Origin: an uncultured Bacilli bacterium
GTDB lineage: Bacteria > Bacillota_I > Bacilli_A > RF39 > UBA660
Direction of reading: 5' to 3'
Assembly: GCA_934102335.1 (NCBI GenBank)
Contig: CAKOSP010000002.1
Location: 128,203 to 192,202, forward strand
DNA: 64,000 nt
The position numbers and the translations under genes are program-made. Positions 34,769 through 43,459 of the stretch are shown here, piece after piece. The notes beneath the pieces were generated by a model. The model worked only from the letters and a program-made list of their open reading frames with translations. It made no database searches and was not told the origin of the DNA. How positions within the stretch are numbered: the stretch's first letter is position 1; each line of letters opens with the position of its first letter.

Positions 34769-34883
34769 ATAAACTTCCATATAATTTATAAATAAAATAG
34801 ACCGCTATGAGCAAGAATGATAATATTGCTGCGCTTAAAAATAGCATTTCTGAAAGTCCCCATCCGTGCTTGTTAAGTTTCAT
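34767..34883 (-). CDS. 38-residue prepilin-like membrane microprotein
   Basis: The frame reads MKLNKHGWGLSEMLFLSAAI then LSFLLIAVYFIYKLYGSL. A short basic leader ends in Gly, followed by an aromatic residue, a Glu at +5 and a long hydrophobic helix. This is the layout of a type IV prepilin signal (G|FxxxE), but the protein ends right after the helix. GGTGAT lies upstream of the ATG at 34883 and a -10 TATAAT at 34899-34904. It sits 44 bases past the MMPL gene and has its own terminator. Confidence 0.65.
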   Translation of the reverse strand: MKLNKHGWGLSEMLFLSAAILSFLLIAVYFIYKLYGSL

Positions 34884-34927
34884 CTAATCACCAATTAAAT
34901 TATATATTATTATGGGTAGAATTTCAA

Positions 34928-37900
34928 TTAATTTCTAAAAAAGTTAACAAATGTCGTTGAAAAAAAGTTTTTGATTTTTTGCCATACGCTAACTTTTACT
35001 TCATCTTGACTATCAATAATTTGAGCTTTTTCTTTTTCTTTAGAATCAACTGTAAATATTATTTTACTGCTTCCGTTAGTATTTTTACTAGAAAGATCAA
35101 AAGTTTTGTATTCTTTACTTAGTTCTATTAAACTTTCCGTTTTTTCTGTTAATGGCGCAATATTATTTTTATATAATTCGGTTAGTTTATTAATACCGGT
35201 TTCATTATAAAGTTTAACTCCCTCATATAATTCATTTGAACCTTCATATAATTTGTTAGAACCTGCAGATATTTTTATAGCAGCAGTATTTAATTGATTT
35301 AAGCCTTGACTTAGACTACCTAAACCATTTAATAAATCACTCATTGACTTTGATACTTCTGTTTTTAATGTTTCTGTAGTTTTACTTGAAACTTGTGTTG
35401 CTATAGATTCTGCTAATAATTCGGCTGTTTGTGAAGCTATAGATTTGGCTGTTTCATATGATGTTTGCATTGAAGTATTTATGGCTGTTTGTTTGGAAGT
35501 AGCAATGGCTGTTTCATAAGCTGTGTTGCCAATAAGTTGTAATGTTGTGGCATCTGTTATTCCATTGGCTTCTGCGTTGGAAATTGCATTATTTTTAGCC
35601 TCAGTACCTATTTGGTTTTTATATGTTTCATTAGCATATAAAGATTCAACTTCAGCCTTAGCATTATTCATAATTACATCTTTTTGAGCTTCAATGGCAC
35701 TTATGGCTTTTGATTTAGCTGTTTGTTTTAAATATGCTAATGTATTAGAATCTATTGCTCCTGGTTGTTTATTTAACTTTTCAGTAGATTTTATTATTTC
35801 ATTTTGTATTTTTGAAACCCCATTATACGCGGCACTAATAGCTATTTGCTCATTAGTTAAATTTTCATTTAATACCTTTAAATTATCACTTAATGTCTTT
35901 GTAGAATCTTGAATTTTGTCAGTTGATTTTTGTAGTTGATCTATATTGGTTGAAATGTTATCTAATTTGTTAAAGATATCTAAATCAACCTCGCTTAAAA
36001 GTTTAGGTGTGGCTACGCTATATATTGTTGGTAATTTAAAATTAGTTGTTTCAAAAGAAATACTAACTTCGTTTAAGCCCTTTAGTTTACTATAATTTAA
36101 GCTTTCATATAAACCGGGTGTTGATAAAGCTAAAATAACACTTTTAGTTCCATTACTAACTGTTTTGCCGTTAGTAATCCTAATGTTTTGATTATTATCA
36201 TTATCTAAAATTGTAGATGTTGTCACTACAAATGGAGTGTATAATGTTTGATTTTTACCATTAATTGTTTTAATATGCTTATCATTATTTGTATAAATTA
36301 TTTTAATTGTTACGTTTCCTGATTCCCCTAATATTTCATCTAAAGTTTTTTCTTCTCCATTTAAGAAATATTTAATTTGCATATCAACAGGTAAATTTTT
36401 ATTAGTTGTTCCTTGGTAATGAATGTCATCTGATTCCCAAGTTAATTTATTTCCATCCTGAGTATATGCTTCATATCCGTTCATATTTATTATGTCGTTT
36501 AAAAATGATATATCTTCATTTGATTCGCTTATATGTTCTGTTACTATATTTGTTTTAATTGTACCATCGTAATTTCTTTTGGAATAGATGGTTTCATCTT
36601 TAGTTTGAGCTTTAACTGGTACACAACTAAATACAGTTGTTACCAAAAGTAAGCTTGCTATGCTTTTTTGAATTTTTTTATTCATATTTTTAACATCCTT
36701 TCTAAACCCCGTTGAGGTTTTAACTATTACTTTATCAAAGACTAATAAGAAACTTGGAAGTACTAGTATTACTACCAACATACTTATTATTGCTCCTCTT
36801 GACATTAAAGTACATAAAGAGCTAATCATCTCAAGTTTTGAGTAAACGCCAACACCTATTGTGGCAGCAAAGAAACATAAAGCACTAACTATAATTGAAG
36901 ATACTGAACTATCTAGAGCTATTTTAATACTTGCAAATTTATCTTTTTTATTTTTTCTTTCTTCTAAATATTTAGTGGTCATTAAAATTGCGTAATCTAT
37001 TGTAGCTCCAAGTTGAATAGTACCAATAACTATTGAGGCAACAAATGGTAATGTTGTGTTCATGTAATAAGGAATTCCCATATTAATAAATATTGCAAAT
37101 TCAATTACAGAAACTAAGATAACTGGTAAACTAAATGATTTTAAAACTATTAACATTATTAAAAATATTGCTGCTATAGAAGTATAATTTACATCTATAA
37201 AGTCTTTATTACTAATTTGGACTAAATCCTTAGTAAGAGGTCCTTCGCCAGCTAGTATACCATTTTGATCATAGTGTTTTATAATGGTAGTTATTTTTTC
37301 AACCTGAGCATTTAATTCGTCAGTAGCGGTTTCATAAGTGGAATTTACTAGTAAAGCTTGATAATTATCACTTTCAAAAATACTTCTTATATCATTTGGT
37401 AAAGCATCTTTGCTTAGCCCATAGGCTTCAAGTTTTGAAAAACTTAATACTAAATCCACACCATCAATCTGTTCTATTTCAGATACCATTTCATTTACTT
37501 TATCGCTTTTAATATCTTTATTTAACAATATTATTTCTGGGGAAATTATGTTAAATTTTTCTTTCAATATTTGATTCGCTTGAATACTTTCCAATGTATT
37601 TGGCAAACTTGTATCAAGATTATAATATACCTTTGTATGTTGATTTCCATAGTAGGCTGGAATCGCTAATATCAATGTAAGGATAAATATTGTCTTATAA
37701 TGCTTTACAGCAAAAGTTTTGATTTTAGTAAATTCTGGAAGAATAGTTTTATGTTTAGTTTTATCAATAAGCTTATCCAATAAAAGAATTAAAGCTGGGA
37801 AAACTACTAGTACGCATAAAACTCCAAAAAATACACCCTTAGCCATAACTATGCCAATATCTTTTCCTAATGTCAATCTCATAGTACATAAGGCTAAGAA

Positions 37901-38755
37901 GCCAGCAATTGTGGTTAAAGAAGACCCTATTACTGATACAAATGTATCTTTTATAGCTACTTTCATTGCTTCTTCTTTATTGTTCATGTCTTTTTTAGCT
38001 TTTTCATATCTACGATATAAGAATATAGAAAAGTCTGTCGTTACTCCTAATTGCAGTACAGCGCTTATTGCTTTTGTGATATAGGATATATTTCCTAAAA
38101 ATACATTTGTACCCATATTAAATAGGATAGCTATGCCAATATTTAATAGCAGAATAAATGGAACTGCATAGGAATCCAAAGATATCATTAACACTAAAAT
38201 TACAAGTATTACTGCTATTAAAACATAAATTACTACTTCAGAATCTGATAAATTCTTTGTATCTAGTACCATAGATGACATACCACCTATTTTAGTGTTT
38301 TCATCAGTTACTTCTCGAATTTGTTCAATTGCATTCATAGTTTTTTCATTTGAAGTTGATTCATCAAAAGTTATTAAAAGTAAATCCGTGTTGTCTTTGG
38401 AAATATGATCTAATATTTCAATTGGCAAAATTTCTTTTGGAATTGTTGTTCCGGTGAAATCAGTATAACTAACAACATTAGCTACTCCATCAATTTTCTT
38501 TATTTTGTCTTCTAATTTTAATAAATCCTTTGAATTCATATTTTCAATAACAGAAACTGAAAATGCTCCCATATCAAAGTCTTGTGATAATATATCCTGG
38601 CCTTTCATGGTGTCTATATCACTAGGTAAATAAACTAAAATATCATAATTAATTTTTGTTTTATATATTCCAATTAATGAAGGAATAAGCAAAATTATAG
38701 TTAAAATTACAATTCCTAGTTTATGTTTACATATAAATTCAGGTAATTTTTTCAT
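34928..38755 (-). CDS. MMPL/RND-family transporter with C-terminal coiled-coil domain
   Basis: A 1275-residue membrane protein. Two copies of the RND/MMPL unit are present, each with one helix, a large outer loop and a block of about five helices (residues ~180-330 and ~530-690). Then comes a signal-like segment, MNKKIQKSIASLLLVTTVFS, as if a secreted protein were fused on. It is followed by ~550 outer residues with a long Ala-, Ser- and Thr-rich coiled coil (SKAISAIEAQKDVIMNNAKA-type). A family role in lipid or drug export is expected. The start at 38755 follows GGAGGAA. A divergent TetR gene controls it. Confidence 0.9.
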   Translation of the reverse strand: MKKLPEFICKHKLGIVILTIILLIPSLIGIYKTKINYDILVYLPSDIDTMKGQDILSQDFDMGAFSVSVIENMNSKDLLKLEDKIKKIDGVANVVSYTDFTGTTIPKEILPIEILDHISKDNTDLLLITFDESTSNEKTMNAIEQIREVTDENTKIGGMSSMVLDTKNLSDSEVVIYVLIAVILVILVLMISLDSYAVPFILLLNIGIAILFNMGTNVFLGNISYITKAISAVLQLGVTTDFSIFLYRRYEKAKKDMNNKEEAMKVAIKDTFVSVIGSSLTTIAGFLALCTMRLTLGKDIGIVMAKGVFFGVLCVLVVFPALILLLDKLIDKTKHKTILPEFTKIKTFAVKHYKTIFILTLILAIPAYYGNQHTKVYYNLDTSLPNTLESIQANQILKEKFNIISPEIILLNKDIKSDKVNEMVSEIEQIDGVDLVLSFSKLEAYGLSKDALPNDIRSIFESDNYQALLVNSTYETATDELNAQVEKITTIIKHYDQNGILAGEGPLTKDLVQISNKDFIDVNYTSIAAIFLIMLIVLKSFSLPVILVSVIEFAIFINMGIPYYMNTTLPFVASIVIGTIQLGATIDYAILMTTKYLEERKNKKDKFASIKIALDSSVSSIIVSALCFFAATIGVGVYSKLEMISSLCTLMSRGAIISMLVVILVLPSFLLVFDKVIVKTSTGFRKDVKNMNKKIQKSIASLLLVTTVFSCVPVKAQTKDETIYSKRNYDGTIKTNIVTEHISESNEDISFLNDIINMNGYEAYTQDGNKLTWESDDIHYQGTTNKNLPVDMQIKYFLNGEEKTLDEILGESGNVTIKIIYTNNDKHIKTINGKNQTLYTPFVVTTSTILDNDNNQNIRITNGKTVSNGTKSVILALSTPGLYESLNYSKLKGLNEVSISFETTNFKLPTIYSVATPKLLSEVDLDIFNKLDNISTNIDQLQKSTDKIQDSTKTLSDNLKVLNENLTNEQIAISAAYNGVSKIQNEIIKSTEKLNKQPGAIDSNTLAYLKQTAKSKAISAIEAQKDVIMNNAKAEVESLYANETYKNQIGTEAKNNAISNAEANGITDATTLQLIGNTAYETAIATSKQTAINTSMQTSYETAKSIASQTAELLAESIATQVSSKTTETLKTEVSKSMSDLLNGLGSLSQGLNQLNTAAIKISAGSNKLYEGSNELYEGVKLYNETGINKLTELYKNNIAPLTEKTESLIELSKEYKTFDLSSKNTNGSSKIIFTVDSKEKEKAQIIDSQDEVKVSVWQKIKNFFSTTFVNFFRN

Positions 38756-38767
38756 TTTTCCTCCTTT

Positions 38768-38816
38768 ATGACCGTTGGTCATTTCATATATTATCACATA
38801 ACTGACCACTAGTCAA
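38768..38816 (-). promoter_or_regulatory. MMPL promoter with two TetR-type operators
   Basis: The promoter is TTGACT (38811-38816), 17-base spacer, TAATAT (38788-38793). Two related palindromes flank it: ATGACCGTTGGTCAT (38768-38782) and TGACCACTAGTCA (38803-38815). Their centres are about 34 bases apart. One overlaps the -35 and the other lies just past the -10, an ideal layout for repression by the divergent TetR. Confidence 0.75.
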
Positions 38817-38844
38817 CATTATTATATTCATCTATTATTAAAAA

Positions 38845-38873
38845 TTGACTGATATTTATATTTGGTCTATAAT
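38845..38873 (+). promoter_or_regulatory. promoter of the tetR-type gene
   Basis: TTGACT (38845-38850), 17-base spacer, TATAAT (38868-38873). The spacer ends in TTGGTC, echoing the operator half-site, so autoregulation is possible. Confidence 0.75.
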
Positions 38874-38890
38874 TAACTTAGGTGAAACGG

Positions 38891-39496
38891 ATGGAAAATA
38901 AAATATCCACTAAAATTAAAGAAGCAAAAGAAAGAAAAAAAAATAACCTTTTAGAGGCCGGTTATCAACTTTTTTCAACTAAAGGCGTTACAAATACATC
39001 TGTTCAAGATATAGTAAATAAAGCAAATATTGCAAAAGGTACATTTTATCTTTATTTTAAGGATAAATATGCTTTGGAGGAGGCTATAGTTATTCACAAA
39101 TCTAAACAACTTTTCGATGAAGCACTAACCGCATTAAAAAAACAAAATATTAAAGATCTTGACAAAAGAGTGATATTTGTAATTGATGAAGTAATTGATA
39201 AACTACAAAAAATGCCCCATTTATTAAAGATTATAGGCAAAAATATTTCCTTTGGAGTTTTTAGTGATAAAGTACGAGAAATACTGTCTAATGAGGAGAT
39301 ATCCATAATAGATTATTTTAAAAATGCAGTAAAAGACGCTAATTTAAATTTAAAAAATCCAGAAATAACATTTTATATGATAATTGAGTTAACTGGATCG
39401 ACTTGTTATAATTGCATAACATCTGGCAAGCCAATGAATATTAATGATTTTAAGCCTTTTTTACATGATGCCATAACAAAACTTTTAAAACCATAA
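38891..39496 (+). CDS. TetR-family repressor, likely of the MMPL gene
   Basis: A 201-residue regulator. KNNLLEAGYQLFSTKGVTNT, SVQDIVNKANIAKGTFYLYF and KDKYALEE form a textbook TetR DNA-binding domain. The C-terminal ligand domain is helical and unspecific. The start at 38891 lies five bases after AGGTGA; the GTG at 38882 overlaps that site. It is divergent from the MMPL gene, with palindromic operators between them. Confidence 0.92.
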   Translation: MENKISTKIKEAKERKKNNLLEAGYQLFSTKGVTNTSVQDIVNKANIAKGTFYLYFKDKYALEEAIVIHKSKQLFDEALTALKKQNIKDLDKRVIFVIDEVIDKLQKMPHLLKIIGKNISFGVFSDKVREILSNEEISIIDYFKNAVKDANLNLKNPEITFYMIIELTGSTCYNCITSGKPMNINDFKPFLHDAITKLLKP

Positions 39497-39525
39497 AAAA
39501 ACACTTCAATTTGAAGTGTTTTTTG
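39495..39525. terminator. bidirectional terminator between tetR-type gene and rplL
   Basis: AAAAAACACTTCA / TGAAGTGTTTTTT hairpin, A-rich on one side and T-rich on the other, between convergent genes. Confidence 0.85.
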
Positions 39526-39527
39526 AA

Positions 39528-39893
39528 TTAAGCTAATTCGATTTCTGCGCCAGCTTCTTCTAATTGTTTCTTTAAAGCTTCAGCTTCTTCAGCAGGAATA
39601 TTTTCTTTAATATTTCCACCTTTGTCAGCGATACCTTTAGCTTCAACTAAACCTAAACCAGTTACTTCTTTGATTATTTTGATAACTGCAATTTTGTTTC
39701 CACCAGCACTTTTTAATACAACTGTTTTTGTAGTAGGTCCTTCTTCAACAGCAGCTGCTGCAGCTGGAGCTGCTGCTACTGCAGATGGATCAACACCAAA
39801 TTCTTCTTTCATTGCGTCAACTAATTCTTTAACTTCAAGAATAGTCATTTCTTTTAAACTACTAATAAATTCGTCTTTTGTAATTTTTGCCAT
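39528..39893 (-). CDS. rplL: 50S ribosomal protein L7/L12
   Basis: The flexible stalk protein that recruits elongation factors. The 121-residue chain has an N-terminal dimer helix, an Ala-rich hinge (AVAAAPAAAAAVEEGP) and the globular end with KIAVIKIIKEVTGLGLVEAK. It lies two bases after rplJ and ends at a strong terminator. Confidence 0.99.
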   Translation of the reverse strand: MAKITKDEFISSLKEMTILEVKELVDAMKEEFGVDPSAVAAAPAAAAAVEEGPTTKTVVLKSAGGNKIAVIKIIKEVTGLGLVEAKGIADKGGNIKENIPAEEAEALKKQLEEAGAEIELA

Positions 39894-39895
39894 AA

Positions 39896-40396
39896 TTAAT
39901 TCTCCTTCCCTTCTAATTGTTCGGCATATAGATTTAAGCCTATAGCTAAATCTCTAACATACTGGATCATGCCTCCAGCAAGCATAGTAAGCAATCCTTC
40001 TCTTGATGGAATAGATGCATAATCTTTAATTACATCAATATCAGCAACGTTTCCACTGATAATACCAACTCTTATTTCAAGTTTTTTATGATCTTTTGCA
40101 AAATTTGAAATTACTTTAATTGGTTCAAGAAGATTTTTACCAAATAAAACTGCGTTAGGGCCACTTAAGAAAGAGTCAACGTCTTTGCCAATTTCATCCA
40201 TAGCTCTTTTTAATAAAGTATTTTTGTATACTTTAACTTCAGCATCAACTTTAAGTAATTCTTTTCTTAATTCAGTCATTTCTGCAACAGTTAAACCTTG
40301 ATATTGAAATAAAATTACTGATTCACTGTTTTGAATTTTATTAACAATCTCATCAACAGTTTGCTTTTTACTTTCAAGTACTTTTGCGCTTGCCAT
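39896..40396 (-). CDS. rplJ: 50S ribosomal protein L10
   Basis: The stalk base that carries L7/L12 dimers. The 166-residue protein has the usual start (MASAKVLESKKQTVDEIVNK), FQYQGLTVAEMTELRK, a YKNTLLKRA segment and the C-terminal helix IQYVRDLAIGLNLYAEQL that binds L7/L12. It has its own autoregulatory leader upstream. Confidence 0.99.
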   Translation of the reverse strand: MASAKVLESKKQTVDEIVNKIQNSESVILFQYQGLTVAEMTELRKELLKVDAEVKVYKNTLLKRAMDEIGKDVDSFLSGPNAVLFGKNLLEPIKVISNFAKDHKKLEIRVGIISGNVADIDVIKDYASIPSREGLLTMLAGGMIQYVRDLAIGLNLYAEQLEGKEN

Positions 40397-40412
40397 TTTT
40401 TCCTCCTTTTAT

Positions 40413-40520
40413 ATTTAAAAAGCTTCCGTACAGGAAGCCACACTAATAAAAGATAGGACTTCCTCGGTAGGATTTTTAAAATTTCTTCCCTACTGTCTTA
40501 GGTACATCGCTTTTCAAATC
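40413..40520 (-). promoter_or_regulatory. L10 leader RNA (rplJ-rplL)
   Basis: On the minus strand: GTACCTAAGACAGTAGGGAAG, later CCTACCGAGGAAGTCC, then GTGTGGCTTCC...GGAAGCTTTTT. The paired CAGTAGG/CCTAC arms and the final GCTTCC/GGAAGC terminator hairpin match the known ribosomal L10 leader, which binds L10 and controls read-through. Confidence 0.9.
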
Positions 40521-40540
40521 GTATTATATTATAATATTTA

Positions 40541-41239
40541 TTAAATGTCAAAACTATTTTTGTCTAATTTAATGCCAGGACCCATTGTAGTAGTAATGGT
40601 AATTCCATTTATGAATACACCTTTTACTGTTGTAGGTTTAGCTTTAGAAATAGTTTTTACTACATAATTTAAATTTTCTAGTAATTTAGCTTCATCGAAT
40701 GAAGTTTTACCAATGATTGTATGAATGTTACCATATGTATCATTTTTATATGCAACCATACCACTTTTAATGTCTTTTACTGCATCTTCAACTTTTGGAG
40801 TTACAGTTCCTGTTTTAGGGTTAGGCATTAAACCACGTGGTCCTAAAATCATACCGATTTTTCCTACTTCTGGCATCATGTCAGGTGTAGCAACGATTAC
40901 ATCAAAATCAAACCATGATTCATTTTTAATCTTATCAACTAAATCTTTTTCACCAACATAATCAGCTCCAGCAGCTTTAGCTCTTTCTGCAGCTTCACCT
41001 TTGGCAAATACTAAAACTTTTTTAGTTTTTCCAGTTCCATTTGGTAATACCAATGAACCTCTTAAATTTTGATCAGTTTTTTTGGCATCAATGTTTAATT
41101 TGATTGCTACTTCAACAGTACTATCAAATTTCGTTGTTGATGTTTTTTTAATAAGATTAATAGCATCTTCAGCAGTATATAATTTTCCAGCTTCAATCAT
41201 TTTTGATGCTTCCACATATTTCTTTCCGTGTTTTTTCAA
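40541..41239 (-). CDS. rplA: 50S ribosomal protein L1
   Basis: Forms the L1 stalk near the tRNA exit site. A 232-residue protein with VEVAIKLNIDAKKTDQNLRG, GTGKTKKVLVFAKG, LGPRGLMPNPKTGTVT and KPTTVKGVFINGITI..MGPGIKLD, all standard. It starts with TTG at 41239 behind GGAGGGA. It follows rplK by 60 bases in one operon. Confidence 0.99.
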   Translation of the reverse strand: MKKHGKKYVEASKMIEAGKLYTAEDAINLIKKTSTTKFDSTVEVAIKLNIDAKKTDQNLRGSLVLPNGTGKTKKVLVFAKGEAAERAKAAGADYVGEKDLVDKIKNESWFDFDVIVATPDMMPEVGKIGMILGPRGLMPNPKTGTVTPKVEDAVKDIKSGMVAYKNDTYGNIHTIIGKTSFDEAKLLENLNYVVKTISKAKPTTVKGVFINGITITTTMGPGIKLDKNSFDI

Positions 41240-41299
41240 AATTTTCCCTCCTAACTGTGGTTTATTAGCGGACTTTTATTATTTATATTTAATAAGTAA

Positions 41300-41890
41300 T
41301 TATTCTTCTGTATTTTGTTCTTTTTCTTCACCTTGAACTGGTACTTCAACTGAAGCTTCAGTATTAGCTTCTTCTTCCATTTGTTCAAGTTCAGCTTCTC
41401 TTTTTGCTCTTTCTACTTCTTCAGCTTGAGCTTCTTTAGCTTGCTCTGCAAGTTCAGCGTCATTTACACCTTTAATTGCAATACCCATGTTACGAGCAGT
41501 ACCTTCGATACTATTCATAGCAGCTTCAATAGTATTAGCATTTAAATCAGGCATTTTTTCTTCTGCTATTTTTCTTAATTCATCTTTAGTAATAGTTGCA
41601 ACAATTTCATTTGCACCTTTCTTACTACCTTTTTGAATTTTAGCAGTCTTTTTCAACAAGAAAGCTGCAGGAGCAGTTTTAAGTACGAAATCAAATGTTC
41701 TATCATCATATACAGAGATTTCACAAGGAACAATGTCACCCATTTTATCTCTTGTTGCGTCATTAAATTTTGTACAGAATTCTTGTAAATTAATTCCTGC
41801 TGGTCCTAAAACAGTTCCAACTGGTGGAGCTGGTGTAGCTTTTCCAGCTTGAATTTGAAGCTTAATTTTCTTTACGACTTCTTTTGCCAC
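41300..41890 (-). CDS. rplK: 50S ribosomal protein L11 with acidic C-terminal tail
   Basis: Forms the GTPase-associated centre with 23S rRNA. From a GTG start at 41890 (behind AGGAGGTG) the first ~140 residues are a complete L11: KLQIQAGKATPAPPVGTVLG, GINLQEFCTKFND, KTAPAAFLLKKTAKIQKGSK and NSIEGTARNMGI. The protein then continues for about 55 residues of Glu-, Ala- and Gln-rich sequence ending EEKEQNTEE, giving 196 residues rather than ~141. The extension is probably a disordered or helical acidic tail. Confidence 0.97.
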   Translation of the reverse strand: MAKEVVKKIKLQIQAGKATPAPPVGTVLGPAGINLQEFCTKFNDATRDKMGDIVPCEISVYDDRTFDFVLKTAPAAFLLKKTAKIQKGSKKGANEIVATITKDELRKIAEEKMPDLNANTIEAAMNSIEGTARNMGIAIKGVNDAELAEQAKEAQAEEVERAKREAELEQMEEEANTEASVEVPVQGEEKEQNTEE

Positions 41891-41970
41891 GAAAACACCT
41901 CCTATAAAATTTTTTCGCGTTTGTGGTATAGGGCAAATCCGCATTCCCTCCCACAGACATAACATTATAT
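41891..41970 (-). promoter_or_regulatory. rplK-rplA leader and promoter
   Basis: TATAAT at 41964-41969 is followed by TCTGTGGGAGGGAATGCGG and CCCTATACCACA, which can pair (TGTGG / CCACA and GGG / CCC). This resembles the L1-binding leader of Gram-positive rplK-rplA operons. Confidence 0.55.
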
Positions 41971-42102
41971 AAAAATATATAATTGCATTTAAGATGATAC
42001 CACAAATACTATGATTTTACAAGCAAAAAATTATTCTAAAGTTTATTATTTTAAAAATATAATTTTTATGTTATATTATTTATGTAAAAAGGAGATGCAT
42101 AT

Positions 42103-43158
42103 ATGTCAAAAAAATTTTTTTACAACAAAGTTTATAATCCTAAAAAGCGAAGAATAATTACCGGCATTATAATTGGTGTAAGCGTTGTTTGTGTTGGAAC
42201 TATAGCTTTTATTATTTATAAACACAATAATAGATTGTATACTTGTAGTAATCAAATTGTTAAAATTAAAGAGCAGATGAATATTGAAATTAATTCTAAA
42301 TTTCCAGATAAGAAAGCCTATTTTAACGAAATACAATGTGTTAATGAGAAAAAAATCAAAGTCGATACTTCAAATGTAGATATTACAAAATTAGGTGAAT
42401 ATTCTGCAACGATAACTATAGGTAATGATAACTATAATATTAAAATTAATGTTGTTGATAATACCGCTCCAGAATTAAAGCTTAAAAAAGTAACAATTAA
42501 GCCTGGTACTGAGTATACGTACAATGATTTTGTAGAATCTTGTGTTGATAACTCTAAAGAAGATTGTAAACTAGATTTCTATCAAGGTGGAACTGATGAA
42601 GATGGAAACAATATTAAATATGATAATTACAAACAAGTCGGAAATTATGAAGTTAAAATCATAGCTAGTGATTCTAGTGGAAACCAATCTATTGTAGCGG
42701 GTAATCTAGAGATAGCAGAAAAAACTGATGTAGTTGAACCGGGCCCACAGCCTGATCCTACTCCGGACCCTGAACCAGAGCCTACTCCTGAACCTTCATG
42801 TGAATATGGTAATCTAGAGTATGATAGTAACTACGTTTTAACAACTAATGCTGGTGTTAACAATTGTGCAATTTCTAAAGACGCTATTCAAAAAGATTCA
42901 GTAAAAGAATATATTTTAAAAGTTGCTGATACTGAAACAAGTAAAATTCAAGATCAAGTTAATCAAATCGGAGGCTTATCTGGAATGCTTACCGTAAGCA
43001 GAAATATTACTGCTATTCCAAATAAAGAAAATAAAGGTTACGTTGGATATTCTCTTTATATAAAAATTACTGATGGAAATAATAATACCATTGTTAGTTA
43101 CTATTTAAAAGAAGATTCCTCAAGAGTTTATGATTCTAACCCATATAATATTAAATAA
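42103..43158 (+). CDS. membrane-anchored surface protein with Ig-like domain and Pro-rich linker
   Basis: A 351-residue protein with a basic start, one helix (about residues 19-38) and the rest outside. A strand-rich region (VDNTAPELKLKKVTIKPGTE, later GNYEVKIIASDSSGN) has the DNTAPxL and DxSGN marks of bacterial Ig-like repeats. A linker of Pro-Asp and Pro-Glu repeats follows (PQPDPTPDPEPEPTPEPS, about 212-232), then a ~115-residue end domain. AAGGAGAT precedes the ATG. It is divergent from rplK and ends at a strong terminator. The ligand is unknown. Confidence 0.75.
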   Translation: MSKKFFYNKVYNPKKRRIITGIIIGVSVVCVGTIAFIIYKHNNRLYTCSNQIVKIKEQMNIEINSKFPDKKAYFNEIQCVNEKKIKVDTSNVDITKLGEYSATITIGNDNYNIKINVVDNTAPELKLKKVTIKPGTEYTYNDFVESCVDNSKEDCKLDFYQGGTDEDGNNIKYDNYKQVGNYEVKIIASDSSGNQSIVAGNLEIAEKTDVVEPGPQPDPTPDPEPEPTPEPSCEYGNLEYDSNYVLTTNAGVNNCAISKDAIQKDSVKEYILKVADTETSKIQDQVNQIGGLSGMLTVSRNITAIPNKENKGYVGYSLYIKITDGNNNTIVSYYLKEDSSRVYDSNPYNIK

Positions 43159-43183
43159 TAAATATTTTATATAAAGTAAAATA

Positions 43184-43227
43184 TCTCTTTAGTTATAACG
43201 TTTAAAAATAACTAAGGAGATTTTTTT
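43184..43227 (+). terminator. terminator of the surface-protein gene
   Basis: TCTCTTTAGTTAT / ATAACTAAGGAGA with an 11-base loop and seven T. Confidence 0.85.
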
Positions 43228-43405
43228 AAAACATATAGACCAAATTTTGTAATATTCTCAATGTATTTTAGTCTTAAATTCAATGGTAACACCGTTTAAT
43301 CATCTAAGTTCAACTTAAAATGTGCCATCATTTTACTTTTTTCAGTTACTTGTTTATAATTTATATAGGGGCCCCCTTGCTGGGAATTGGCTCTTTTATT
43401 ATACC

Positions 43406-43432
43406 AAAAAGCCGCACCTAAGTAGTGCGGTT
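43406..43432 (-). terminator. terminator of the larger SipW-type substrate gene
   Basis: Minus-strand ACCGCAC / GTGCGGC hairpin with a 7-base loop and a T run. The stretch 43228-43405 between the two terminators holds no gene I can support. Confidence 0.8.
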
Positions 43433-43459
43433 CAAAAAAACTTTTTTTATTAATTATTT

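Noticed and set aside
42106..42336. Open frames opposite the surface-protein gene
   Set aside because: Shadow of the real gene in AT-rich DNA; no ribosome site.
43228..43405. GGGGCCCCC motif and AT-rich stretch as a possible mobile-element end
   Set aside because: No matching repeat, no transposase and no target duplication seen.
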